64,000 nucleotides of DNA from Enterobacter asburiae (lineage in GTDB: Bacteria > Pseudomonadota > Gammaproteobacteria > Enterobacterales > Enterobacteriaceae): positions 1,860,001 to 1,924,000 of the forward strand of contig NZ_AP019632.1 in the NCBI RefSeq assembly GCF_007035645.1, written 5' to 3'. A program made the translations under genes and the position numbers. Below, in pieces: positions 19,412-27,581 of this stretch; position 1 is the first letter of the stretch; each line of letters begins with the position of its first letter. Under the pieces are notes generated by a model. It searched no databases. It was not told where the DNA came from and saw nothing but the letters and a program-made list of their open reading frames with translations.

Positions 19412-19904
19412 TCTAAAAACGGGTGCGGTGCTTGCGGCTTTATTAACGACGGGAATGGCAGGAGGTAACATGCAGAAACAGGATCTTTGGCAGTTCATTG
19501 CACAAATGAGCGCATCACTCAAAACGTTGTCCGTTAACAGTCTGGATAACGCTCCGTTGTCATTCAGGCTGACAAAACAGAATGAATATATCAATTTCTA
19601 CAATGCCGACGATATCAAACTGGCGGATGGAACGAACATTACTGCAATTGATTTACGTTTAAGTAAAGAAAGTGACGGTATGGCACCGTTACTGAATTTT
19701 TCACCGTCAGGCCAGTGCATCACTCTCGATACCGTTAAAAAGCATTATCCGCAACTGACGTTAACTGATTATCCACGAGGCCGCTCTGAGAACGAAGTGA
19801 CCAGCTATACAGCGCCAAAAGATATGAATGGACAAAAGGTGAGCTTCAGTTTCACCGTGAAAAATCCTGACTGTCTGGGTTCAGTCGTCATAAGCGCCGA
19901 ATAA
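19392..19904 (+). CDS. Exported protein, probable immunity to the VgrG metallopeptidase tip
   Basis: A 170-residue protein starting inside vgrG (20-base overlap). From ATG 19392 it has a signal peptide (basic MIKIIHSLK, hydrophobic AVLAALLTTGMAGG), so the mature protein is probably periplasmic. An alternative ATG at 19470 has AGGAGG 4 bases upstream but would remove the signal; the export start is preferred because the effector is expected to act outside the cytoplasm. No family is recognised. The overlap with an effector-bearing vgrG is the main reason for the immunity call. Confidence 0.6.
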   Translation: MIKIIHSLKTGAVLAALLTTGMAGGNMQKQDLWQFIAQMSASLKTLSVNSLDNAPLSFRLTKQNEYINFYNADDIKLADGTNITAIDLRLSKESDGMAPLLNFSPSGQCITLDTVKKHYPQLTLTDYPRGRSENEVTSYTAPKDMNGQKVSFSFTVKNPDCLGSVVISAE

Positions 19905-19968
19905 GAAACGCTGCTTCCATGTCCTGGCGATGTTTCCAGTGGTGAGAAGCGCAATCAATATTCATTGA

Positions 19969-20535
19969 ATGACAACTAATGTGAAAAAACATACTCCGAC
20001 ATTTCTTTGTTGTGCCCTGATGTTTACCTGTCTGAGCAGCAATGCGGTTTTGGCAGAAGCTATGCCGCCCGTTCTGACAAAACAGGATTTTTCCGTCAAG
20101 GTCAAAGGCCAGCCTGTCGCATTAGGCGACAGATGGACTCCTGATATTGCCCGTAAAATTGACGTGCCGCTTGAAGGCCATTTTGTCGGTGAGGTTCCTT
20201 TTGACGGAACGAACTATAAATTCTACCAGCATCAAAAGGATGGTTTAGCAATATTCACTTCCAATCTCTGTTGGGATAAAGCTGAACGAAGCGTTGATGA
20301 TTATATCGTCTCCCAGATTACTCTGACTGCCTCAGATATTTTAACGCCGCGTGGAGTTCATGTGGGTTCAACAATCAGAGCACTGAACAATGCATACGGC
20401 GATGGCCAGGTTGAAAATGATTCCGGGGAGCAGTGGATTTCCTATGAATTGGGTAAGAAATTGCTCTCTTTTGAGGTTAAAGACAGTAAGGTTGTGAAAA
20501 TAACCATGAATTACGAAAATGGTTCTTCAGAGTGA
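19969..20535 (+). CDS. Exported protein of unknown function in the VgrG cargo cluster
   Basis: A 188-residue protein with an N-terminal signal peptide ending near SNAVLAEA. The mature part is about 155 residues and has a single internal Cys. A GTG at 19981 is an alternative start. It lies 64 bases after the probable immunity gene and 3 bases before another exported protein. It may be a second or former immunity gene, but nothing in the protein proves that. Confidence 0.55.
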   Translation: MTTNVKKHTPTFLCCALMFTCLSSNAVLAEAMPPVLTKQDFSVKVKGQPVALGDRWTPDIARKIDVPLEGHFVGEVPFDGTNYKFYQHQKDGLAIFTSNLCWDKAERSVDDYIVSQITLTASDILTPRGVHVGSTIRALNNAYGDGQVENDSGEQWISYELGKKLLSFEVKDSKVVKITMNYENGSSE

Positions 20536-20538
20536 TTT

Positions 20539-20979
20539 ATGACCAAAAAATATCTGGCAGCCGTATTGTGCACGGCTTTATTGGCTGGCGTCGTTGAAGC
20601 GTCATCGGCGCTTGAATTATCGCAATACAATAAGCTCGAAACGGTTAGCCGCATCGTTAACGACAGCGAAGTAACAGACAGTCTCAGGACGTTGCTGGGA
20701 AATCATTACCAGATCTTTATTGATAACTTTGATGTCTTCGGTGAACCGCATACCACCGCAGGTGGCGGATTGTTTGTTGAAGGCTGGCTAAAAGATCTCT
20801 ATCTGGAGAACGCGTCAGCGCTGGTTATCGATCCTGACGGCAAAATCTTTGCGGCCTGGGTGGTTCCGGAGTCGGACGTTATTCATTACCAGTTTTCAGA
20901 TAATAGCCCGGTTATTAATGCCGATATTCAGCAGTGGGCTGCCAGATTTGATGCGATGCATTTTGCAACGAACAACTAA
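20539..20979 (+). CDS. Exported protein of unknown function, C terminus possibly frameshifted
   Basis: A 146-residue protein with a signal peptide (MTKKYLAAVLCTALLAGVVEASSA) and a mature domain containing GGGLFVEGWLKDLY and ALVIDPDGKIFAAWVV. It starts 3 bases after the previous gene. Just past its stop, a different frame encodes 26 further plausible residues ending QSGQWRK before two stop codons; dropping one base near 20975 would join them. A recent frameshift is therefore possible. No named family is recognised. Confidence 0.55.
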   Translation: MTKKYLAAVLCTALLAGVVEASSALELSQYNKLETVSRIVNDSEVTDSLRTLLGNHYQIFIDNFDVFGEPHTTAGGGLFVEGWLKDLYLENASALVIDPDGKIFAAWVVPESDVIHYQFSDNSPVINADIQQWAARFDAMHFATNN

Positions 20980-21061
20980 TCAAGATTATGCACCTGCGAA
21001 ATTGGTTGTCAGCAAAGGCGGCCATGTTTTAGTCGAACAGTCAGGTCAATGGCGTAAATAA
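20978..21061 (+). pseudogene. Short open tail in another frame, possible lost C terminus
   Basis: Twenty-seven codons (NQDYAPAKLVVSKGGHVLVEQ...) run to tandem TAA stops with coding-like composition. There is no start codon or ribosome-binding site of its own. It is read either as the frameshifted end of the preceding exported protein or as a fragment of a lost gene. Confidence 0.35.
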
Positions 21062-21079
21062 TAAAACAGCCAGCCAGAG

Positions 21080-21106
21080 GGCCAGCATGGATTGGCCTTT
21101 TTGTTT
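21080..21106 (+). terminator. Terminator before the Rhs operon
   Basis: GGCCA pairs with TGGCC (21080-21084 with 21093-21097), followed by TTTTT. It separates the vgrG cargo genes from the EagR/Rhs operon. Confidence 0.65.
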
Positions 21107-21136
21107 TTCACAATATTAATCATCCCGAGTTCACTT

Positions 21137-21577
21137 ATGAAATACACCCTCCAGGAAGGTTCGTTTTCCCTTTTTCCTGCTGCCTGGCAGGATAACAGCA
21201 TGAACATTATTCGCGATGACGAAAGCGGGCTGTCCGTGGTGGTCAGCCGCGGCGTTATCCCCGATGGCAGCGACTATGAACACGAGTTCCATCGCCAGTG
21301 GGATGTGCTGCGTCCGCAGATGGGCGAAATTGCCCAGAGCGAATTCCGGAACGTAAAAGCCGGGCCTGACGGAAAAATTAACGGGCTGGAAGTTGAGACC
21401 ACCTTTGACCGTAACGGGCAGCGCCTGTGGCAAAAACAGCTGGCCGTGCAGACGCCGGGCAAACCGGTATTGATGATTTTTACCCTCTCGGCACTCAGGG
21501 CATTCACCGAAGAGGACGAGGTGCGCTGGAGCGCGCTTAAGCAGAGTCTGACGCTAAACGACAACCGGAATGTGTAA
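21137..21577 (+). CDS. EagR-type DcrB/DUF1795 chaperone for Rhs
   Basis: A 146-residue DcrB-like (DUF1795) protein. Such EagR proteins bind the N-terminal transmembrane region of PAAR/Rhs effectors, keep it soluble and guide loading onto VgrG. The family pattern is visible from the start (MKYTLQEGSFSLFPAAWQDNSMNI) and in the QKQLAVQTPGKPVLMIFTLSA segment. ATG 21137 matches the usual N terminus. The rhs gene begins 3 bases after its stop and encodes the expected hydrophobic N terminus, which supports the pairing. Confidence 0.88.
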   Translation: MKYTLQEGSFSLFPAAWQDNSMNIIRDDESGLSVVVSRGVIPDGSDYEHEFHRQWDVLRPQMGEIAQSEFRNVKAGPDGKINGLEVETTFDRNGQRLWQKQLAVQTPGKPVLMIFTLSALRAFTEEDEVRWSALKQSLTLNDNRNV

Positions 21578-21580
21578 GGC

Positions 21581-24500
21581 ATGAGCGATAACAAGGCGGC
21601 CCGTAAGGGCGACGAGATTATTCACTCCAGCATTTTTGCTGACATCACCAGCATTGTGGCGGAGGGTGCCGCCTATGCGGTGATCGGCGCGGCGGTAGGC
21701 GCAGCTGCAACCGTAGCGGCGCCATTGCTGGGCGCAGGGGCGGCCGCAGCGGGCGTGGCGGCAATTGGATCCAGCTGTCTGTTAAGCGGAATTATCGGTG
21801 GCGTGCTGGCGAACGTCGCGGGGATCACCGACGATATCAGCAACGCCGCTGAGGGGTTAGGTAATGCGCTTTTCCCGCCGTCGCCTGCGGGTAAAATCAC
21901 TACCGGTTCCAGTAACGTTCTCACCAACGCAATCCCCGCCGCGCGCGCGGCAGGCACGCTGACGCCCGCCGATACACCGTCCCCCGAGCCGCAGTCGCCG
22001 GGCAGCTTTGCCGATTACGCGGGCATGCTGCTATCCGCCGCCGGTCAGTTTGGCAGCGAAATGTGGCAGCCGAGCGTGGCCTCTGCCGCCGCGGGAACCT
22101 CGCCGCTGGAAGAGGACAAGGTGGCGTGCGAAAAGCACTCCGGGCCGCAGTATCTGGCGGAAGGCTCTAAAAGCGTCTTCATCAACGGGCAGCCCGCGGT
22201 GCGTGCCAAAGATCGCACCACCTGCGAAGGCACCGTTTCCGACGACGTCTCCCCGAACGTGATCATCGGCGGGGACACGCTCACGGTTCGCGATATCAAA
22301 AGCGGTAAAACGCCGGGTCTGGCGCTGGGGATGATTGCACTCTCCCTGCTGCGCGGGCGTCCGGGTAAGATCCTGAAAAACATGCCCTGCGCGCTGGCGG
22401 CGGCCGGCGGCGGGATGCTGGCCGATATGGCGGTGAATGCCGTGTTTGGCTCCTCGCACCCGGTTCACGCCGCCACCGGCGTGAAGGTGCTGAATGACGA
22501 CGACGAGCTCGATTTCTCGCTGCCGGGGCGCTTTCCGCTTCGCTGGCAGCGCAGCTATAACAGCCTGACCACCCGGGAAGGGCTGTTCGGTCTGGGCTGG
22601 GCAACCACCTTTGACAGCTATCTGGCGCTGGAAGACAACAACGCCACCTGGTTCGACGAAACCGGGCGCGAGCTGAGCTTCGAGCTGCCGCCTGTCGACC
22701 GCGCGTTTTACAGCATCAGCGAAGGCATCATTATCCGCCGCAATGAGAGCGGCGACGTGGCGATTGCCGACGATGACGGCGCGGTGTGGCGTCTGTATAA
22801 ACCGACCCGGGCGAATCCATCTATCCTGCGTCTGGCCTCCCTCAGCGACGAATACGGCAACGCGCTGCTGACGGAGTGGGACGAGCACGGCAGGCTGGTC
22901 GGCCTTCACGACGAGCCGCGGGCGATAGACGTCACCCTGCGCTATGACGATGAACGTTTCCCGCAGCGTGTTACCGCTGCCAGCCATTTTGACGGCAGCC
23001 AGACATGGCCGCTGATGCAGTGGGGCTACGACGCGCGCGGCCAGCTGGCGAGCGCGACGGATGCCTCCGGCGTGGTGACGCGTGAGTACCGCTATAACGA
23101 GCACGGGCTGATGGTCTGGCACCGGATGCCGGGCGGTCTGGAGAGCGAATACCGCTGGAAAAAATTCGATCACTGGCGCGTGGTGGAAAACCGCACCAGC
23201 ACCGGCGACGGCTGCCGCTTTAGCTACGATTTAGCCGTCGGGCTGACGACCGTCGAGCACTACGACGGCCAGACGCGCCGCCACTACTGGAACGCGCAGA
23301 ATCTGATTGTCCGCTACGTTGACGAGCGCGGTGAAAACTGGCGCTACGAGTGGAACGAGAACGAGCTTCTGACGCGACGCATCGATCCGCTCGGCAATGC
23401 CGTTACCTTCGTCTACGACGAAATGGGCAACCGGGTTCAGGAGATCGACGCCGACGGCAATACCCGCACCACCGCCTGGCTGGAACACCGCGCGCTTCCT
23501 GCGGCCATTATTGAAGCCGACGGCAGCGCCACCCGGTTCTGGTACGACGAACATCACGGGCTTAAGCGCGTGGTGGACCCGATGGGGCAGACCACGCAGC
23601 TACGCCGGGACGAGTTCGGCCAGGTCGTTGAAGAGGTCGATGCCGCCGGAAACAGCCGCTACCAGGAGTACAACGAGGCCGGGCAGATTGTTCGTTCGAC
23701 GGACTGTTCCGGGCGTATTACCCTCTACCGCTACCATCCGCTGGGCTGGCTGCTGGCCGAGACTGGCGCCGACGGGGAAGAGACGCGATATCGCTACGAC
23801 GCCGCAGGGCGTCCGGTGCAGCTCGATCGCCCGGAAGGCTGGACGGAATCGCTCAAATGGAACGAACGCGGCCTGCCGGTGAAGCATGCGGGCGCCGACG
23901 GTAAAGAGAGTGAGTTCAGATATGATGCGGCAGGGCGATTAACCGCGACGCGTAATACCCAGGGTGAAGAGGTCCGTCGCCGCTGGGACAGCCGCGGGCG
24001 TCTGATTGCCCTGGAAAATGAAAACGGCGAAGCGTATCAGTTCCGCTGGGGCGCGGACTCGCTGCTGCTGGAAGAGGTGGGGCTCGATGGCGTAGCCTCG
24101 CAGTATCGCTATGACGCCTGCGGACGCACGATAGCACGCACGTTTGCCGCCGGTCATCCTGAGGCCATCACCCATGCCTTCGCCTGGAGCGCGAGCGGCC
24201 AGCTGGTCGCCCGCACCACGCCGGAGGGGCAGACACGCTATCACTACACGCCGTCCGGGCTGTTAAGCCGGATTGGGCTGCATCCTGCGCTTGCAGCCGA
24301 CGCGTGGACCACCGCGGCAGAGCAGGAGCTGGCCTTTGAGTATGACGCGCTTGGTCGCGTGACGCGCGAGGCGGGCGAGCACGGCGAGCTGGCGTGGGAG
24401 TATGACGCGCTGGGCAACCGCACCTCTATCACGCTTCCCGACGGCCGCGAGCTCAAGCAGTTTTACTACGGCAGCGGGCATCTGCTCAGCATTGCTCTCG

Positions 24501-25954
24501 ATAAGCTGTCGGTCTCCGACTTTACCCGCGACGAACTCCACCGGGAGACCAGCCGCACTCAGGGGCTGCTGACCACCCGCAGCGAATACGATCGTCTTGG
24601 CCGACTGCATCGCCGGGACGTCTTTACCGGCAATGCGCAGCGCCCGTCGCCGCGCCGCTGGTCCCGCCGCTGGGATTACGACTACCGAAATAACCTGGTG
24701 CGGGAAGAGCGGGACGATAACCCGTTCAGCTGGTACCGCTGGCAGTACGACAGCGCCGGGCGCCTGCTCGTTCAGGACGGCACGCTGCCCGGACAGGAGC
24801 AGTGGCGCTGGGACGCTGCCGGTAACCCGCTCGAAGGATCCGCTGAGAAGGTCACGCACAACCGCCTGACGCAGCTGAACGGCATTCGCTGGCGCTATGA
24901 CATCCACGGCCGCACCGTGGAAAAAGAGAACGGCCAGACCCGCTGGCACTACCGCTACGACGGTGAGCATCGCCTGACGGAGGTCATCAGCCAGCCGCGG
25001 GACCGCAACAAACCGCAGACGCAGGTCAGCTTCCGCTACGATCCGCTCGGGCGACGCATCAGCAAAACGCGACGCCAGATGCTGGGCGGACAGCCAACCG
25101 GCAAGCCGGTCACAACCCGGTTTGTCTGGGAAGGGTTCCGCCTGCTGCAGGAGGTACACGGGGATGTGCCGCTCACCTACGTTTACAGCGATCAGGACAG
25201 CTACGACCCGCTGGCGCGTATTGACGGCGTGGATGCTCCGGAGATCTTCTGGTTCCACTGCCAGCCCAACGGCACGCCGGAGCGGATGACGGATATCGAA
25301 GGGCAGGTGCGCTGGGAAGGGGTGAACAGCGCCTGGGGCAAGCTGCTGCGGGAAAGCGAGACGCAGGTATCAGGATATTCTCAGAACCTGCGCATGCAGG
25401 GGCAATACCTGGACCGTGAGACAGGGCTGCACTACAATCTGTTCCGGTATTATGACCCGGACTGCGGAAGGTTTACGCAGCAGGACCCGATAGGGCTGGC
25501 GGGAGGGATAAACCTTTACCAGTATGCGCCGAATGCGCTGGGGTGGGGGGATCCTATAGGTTTAACCGCTTGCAAAAATGGGAGTCCTAAACGGTCAGTG
25601 AGAAACATGTCTTTTGCTGACTGGATTAAAAGAAAGGCAAAAGGTGGGAATAACACCCATGTTTATTTAGGATATAGAGACGGTAAACCTGTCTATGTAG
25701 GTATCAGTAAGGATGTTGATATCCGTGCTGTGCAGCATGGTGAAAGGTTCGACAAATTAGTTAGAATTACTGAAGAACCGTTAAATCGTGGTCATGCGCG
25801 GAGCATAGAACAAGCAGTTATTCACAACAACCCTCATTTTGAGAACTCTATAAATAGCATAAGTCCGACAAGGAAGTTATACTCAGATGCTGTTTCGTGG
25901 GGCGAAAATTGGCTTAAAAATAATGGGATTAATGTAAAATGGCCGACAGATTAA
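21581..25954 (+). CDS. rhs: PAAR/Rhs polymorphic toxin with GIY-YIG-like nuclease tip
   Basis: A 1457-residue Rhs effector. In order: transmembrane helices at about 25-85 (EagR-binding region), a PAAR spike domain near 170-240, and the Rhs/YD-repeat cage from about 295. The cage ends with the self-cleavage-type motif DPIGL at 1324-1328. The variable tip (about 1330-1457, markedly lower GC) shows GIY-YIG-like features: VYLGY at 1361-1365, VYVGI at 1371-1375, R1382 and E1410 in SIEQAV, followed by an Asn-rich stretch. The predicted activity is DNA cleavage in a target cell. The adjacent gene overlaps its end and is the likely immunity gene. Confidence 0.93.
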   Translation: MSDNKAARKGDEIIHSSIFADITSIVAEGAAYAVIGAAVGAAATVAAPLLGAGAAAAGVAAIGSSCLLSGIIGGVLANVAGITDDISNAAEGLGNALFPPSPAGKITTGSSNVLTNAIPAARAAGTLTPADTPSPEPQSPGSFADYAGMLLSAAGQFGSEMWQPSVASAAAGTSPLEEDKVACEKHSGPQYLAEGSKSVFINGQPAVRAKDRTTCEGTVSDDVSPNVIIGGDTLTVRDIKSGKTPGLALGMIALSLLRGRPGKILKNMPCALAAAGGGMLADMAVNAVFGSSHPVHAATGVKVLNDDDELDFSLPGRFPLRWQRSYNSLTTREGLFGLGWATTFDSYLALEDNNATWFDETGRELSFELPPVDRAFYSISEGIIIRRNESGDVAIADDDGAVWRLYKPTRANPSILRLASLSDEYGNALLTEWDEHGRLVGLHDEPRAIDVTLRYDDERFPQRVTAASHFDGSQTWPLMQWGYDARGQLASATDASGVVTREYRYNEHGLMVWHRMPGGLESEYRWKKFDHWRVVENRTSTGDGCRFSYDLAVGLTTVEHYDGQTRRHYWNAQNLIVRYVDERGENWRYEWNENELLTRRIDPLGNAVTFVYDEMGNRVQEIDADGNTRTTAWLEHRALPAAIIEADGSATRFWYDEHHGLKRVVDPMGQTTQLRRDEFGQVVEEVDAAGNSRYQEYNEAGQIVRSTDCSGRITLYRYHPLGWLLAETGADGEETRYRYDAAGRPVQLDRPEGWTESLKWNERGLPVKHAGADGKESEFRYDAAGRLTATRNTQGEEVRRRWDSRGRLIALENENGEAYQFRWGADSLLLEEVGLDGVASQYRYDACGRTIARTFAAGHPEAITHAFAWSASGQLVARTTPEGQTRYHYTPSGLLSRIGLHPALAADAWTTAAEQELAFEYDALGRVTREAGEHGELAWEYDALGNRTSITLPDGRELKQFYYGSGHLLSIALDKLSVSDFTRDELHRETSRTQGLLTTRSEYDRLGRLHRRDVFTGNAQRPSPRRWSRRWDYDYRNNLVREERDDNPFSWYRWQYDSAGRLLVQDGTLPGQEQWRWDAAGNPLEGSAEKVTHNRLTQLNGIRWRYDIHGRTVEKENGQTRWHYRYDGEHRLTEVISQPRDRNKPQTQVSFRYDPLGRRISKTRRQMLGGQPTGKPVTTRFVWEGFRLLQEVHGDVPLTYVYSDQDSYDPLARIDGVDAPEIFWFHCQPNGTPERMTDIEGQVRWEGVNSAWGKLLRESETQVSGYSQNLRMQGQYLDRETGLHYNLFRYYDPDCGRFTQQDPIGLAGGINLYQYAPNALGWGDPIGLTACKNGSPKRSVRNMSFADWIKRKAKGGNNTHVYLGYRDGKPVYVGISKDVDIRAVQHGERFDKLVRITEEPLNRGHARSIEQAVIHNNPHFENSINSISPTRKLYSDAVSWGENWLKNNGINVKWPTD

Positions 25955-26409
25955 CAGTAGTGTCAGGAAATGAAAGGCAAAAAAAATGGCCTAAACAAGG
26001 TGATTTTTTTTACTTTCAGTTAAATGATGGTCGATTAGGCTATGGTATGGTCTCCTTGGGTAAAATAGATGTCGGTCCATTCAAAAATGCTATAGTTATA
26101 TATATATATGACTATTTTACATCTTCGCTTCAAGAAGATGCTGTATTGGCAAAAGATAATTTGCTATTGCCGCCAATCATTACTGATAATTCATGCTGGA
26201 AAAACGGTTACTTCGTAACATTTAAAACTATCGAAACGAGCGAAGTGGATATCTTACCACAACATTATTTTAAAAACCCTGTCAGAAATAAAATATATGA
26301 TGAGCATGGCGTAACAATTGACTCACCAACTGAGAATATACCAATCGGTGAAGAGTCGATTCAATTCTATAAAAGCGTTATAAAATCTATAGAAAGCTTT
26401 GTTAACTAA
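25939..26409 (+). CDS. Imm26-like immunity protein for the Rhs tip
   Basis: A 156-residue cytoplasmic protein with the Imm26-type opening KWPKQGDFFYFQLNDGRLGYGMV (KxGDxFxxxLxDGRxGYG pattern). No signal peptide, as expected for protection against a nuclease. It overlaps the rhs stop by 16 bases, so toxin and antidote are coupled. It shares the low GC of the rhs tip. Family assignment is from pattern recollection. Confidence 0.75.
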   Translation: MADRLTVVSGNERQKKWPKQGDFFYFQLNDGRLGYGMVSLGKIDVGPFKNAIVIYIYDYFTSSLQEDAVLAKDNLLLPPIITDNSCWKNGYFVTFKTIETSEVDILPQHYFKNPVRNKIYDEHGVTIDSPTENIPIGEESIQFYKSVIKSIESFVN

Positions 26410-26416
26410 TAGACTA

Positions 26417-26445
26417 GGCCGGGGAGATATTTCCGGCCTTTTACT
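26417..26445 (+). terminator. Terminator after the Rhs immunity gene
   Basis: GGCCGG and CCGGCC pair (26417-26422 with 26433-26438), followed by TTTTACTT. The CCGGGGA...CCGG core resembles the sequence just before the ychF-facing terminator at 28572, consistent with duplicated module ends. Confidence 0.7.
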
Positions 26446-26451
26446 TACGGC

Positions 26452-26895
26452 ATGAGAAAAATCATAAGCATACAAACAGATACTGCCACATTAGTTATTT
26501 ATGATTTGATGTCATTAAAGCATAGAATTAATGATGATGCAGATTGGTGGAGTCTTCCAGAAGATGAAGTTGAAGAAATAAATAAAGGGAATCTATTATT
26601 TCTCAATCTTGGAGATGATGGTGCCTATAAAGTTCATATTAAAAATGATGTTGATGAATATACCGGGTCACTATTTTTAAGCGTACCTTCTGGAAAGGTT
26701 TTCATTGGGGCGGGAGAAGATGTCACAGGCGGAGATCTTGAGCCTGATGACTCAGATGCTATTTCAGGTGAGTTCATTTATTTAGACCCTGGTAGTTACG
26801 AAGTTAAATATAAAAAGCAAGGTTCAGATGTTCTGGTTTCCTTTACAAAAGCAACGATTACTGGAAACTCATTAGAAGAGGGAGTTTATCTCTGA
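26452..26895 (+). CDS. Orphan immunity-like protein (DUF6386-like)
   Basis: A 147-residue acidic, signal-less protein (MRKIISIQTDTATLVIYDLMSLKHR, then WWSLPEDEVEEINKGNLLFLNLG). It resembles the DUF6386 group often found near polymorphic toxins, though I hold that loosely. No toxin tip precedes it and it has its own terminator, so it appears to be an orphan left by an earlier Rhs module. The low GC matches the other tip and immunity genes. Confidence 0.6.
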   Translation: MRKIISIQTDTATLVIYDLMSLKHRINDDADWWSLPEDEVEEINKGNLLFLNLGDDGAYKVHIKNDVDEYTGSLFLSVPSGKVFIGAGEDVTGGDLEPDDSDAISGEFIYLDPGSYEVKYKKQGSDVLVSFTKATITGNSLEEGVYL

Positions 26896-26898
26896 ATG

Positions 26899-26927
26899 CA
26901 AATCCACGCCCTGGCGTGGATTTTTTC
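26899..26927. terminator. Terminator copy 1 (duplicate of the ychF-facing terminator)
   Basis: AAATCCACGCC pairs with GGCGTGGATTT, followed by TTTTC. It is nearly the same as the hairpin at 28595-28618 beside ychF, and the sequence after it resembles the 3' end of ychF. Confidence 0.8.
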
Positions 26928-26936
26928 ATCCAAAAA

Positions 26937-27040
26937 AATGTTAAACAATTAATTCAGCACGTAGCCATTTATAACAATAGTCTTTTTTCCTTTTGCAGGT
27001 GTCTTGCTTATTTTTTTTTCGCGCCTTGCTTACCGTTACC
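26937..27040 (-). pseudogene. Decayed copy of the 3' end of ychF
   Basis: Over about 100 bases this matches the end of the intact ychF (28640-28740) with scattered substitutions and small indels. Shared anchors include GTTAAACAA, GCCAT, TAGTCTTT and TTTCGCGCCTTGCT, in the same order and orientation and with the same terminator alongside. It encodes nothing now. It marks an old ychF boundary left behind when Rhs modules were inserted. Confidence 0.75.
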
Positions 27041-27110
27041 CTTAATAAGCGGTCGTTATACTCGCAACGAACAACTCCACCCTGAGAATAGTCCCCCGTA
27101 GCTGCTTACC

Positions 27111-27316
27111 ACCCGCCGCGAGTACTACCACCTTGGTCGACTGCATCGTCGGGACTTCTTTACCGGCAATGCCCGTCGTCGCCGCGCCGCTGGGATTACG
27201 ACTACCGCAACCTGGTAAGGGAAGAGCGGGACGGTTGCCTGCGCGAAGGATCTGCAGAGAAGGTCACGTACAACCGCCTGACGGAAGTCATCAGACAGCC
27301 GCGGGTTCGCAACAAT
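27111..27316 (+). pseudogene. Decayed rhs core fragment
   Basis: Matches the intact rhs core at about 24570-24995 (TTGGTCGACTGCATCG, TTTACCGGCAATGC, GGGATTACGACTACCG, GAGAAGGTCACG), but is shortened by internal deletions and broken by stops. One deletion lies exactly between two CGCCTGACG repeats that are 108 bases apart in the intact gene (24863 and 24971). It has no start, cage or PAAR part, so it is a displaced core end like those that precede orphan toxin tips. Confidence 0.8.
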
Positions 27317-27422
27317 CAAGTTACTTAAATCCGCATCAGGCAGTCTATATGCTAATATAGGTTCTACTCAACGAACCCGTAGAGCTTAGCCTGGAGATTA
27401 GTATGCAACGTTGAAACAATAG

Positions 27423-27518
27423 TTTCATATCAGTTACAAAGAAATGATTGATGCATGTGTTCTAAAACAGCAGGGAAGAAAATCGCTTAGGGATTCGTAT
27501 AAATATTTTGACCAATAG
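27423..27518 (+). pseudogene. Possible C-terminal tail of a lost Rhs toxin
   Basis: Thirty-one open codons (FHISYKEMIDACVLKQQGRK...) end at TAG 27516-27518, 63 bases before a SUKH immunity gene. The position between an rhs core remnant and an immunity gene is where a toxin tip should be. There is a stop immediately upstream and no family match, so the call is by context. The remaining bases between 27317 and 27581 hold nothing else I can support. Confidence 0.35.
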
Positions 27519-27581
27519 AAATAGTTTAATAGTAATAATGTTTATTTTATATATGACTTATTAGCTTAAAGGCAAGTTGGT

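Noticed and set aside
19460..19472. AGGAGG followed by ATG inside the VgrG antidote gene
   Set aside because: Starting here would remove a good signal peptide; the motif also arises from Gly-Gly codons. It is kept only as an alternative start.
22031..25258. Several long open frames on the minus strand opposite rhs (up to about 380 codons)
   Set aside because: They are shadows caused by high GC and strong codon bias in the rhs core; none has a ribosome-binding site or recognisable domain.
22500..25500. Repeated short motifs that might suggest a repeat array
   Set aside because: They are the YD repeats of the Rhs cage; no CRISPR-like spacing or invariant repeat is present anywhere in the window.
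26896..27581. A possible sRNA or insertion sequence in the 686-base gap
   Set aside because: The gap is explained by a terminator, a ychF remnant, an rhs core remnant and a toxin tail; no transposase, inverted ends or target duplication were seen.
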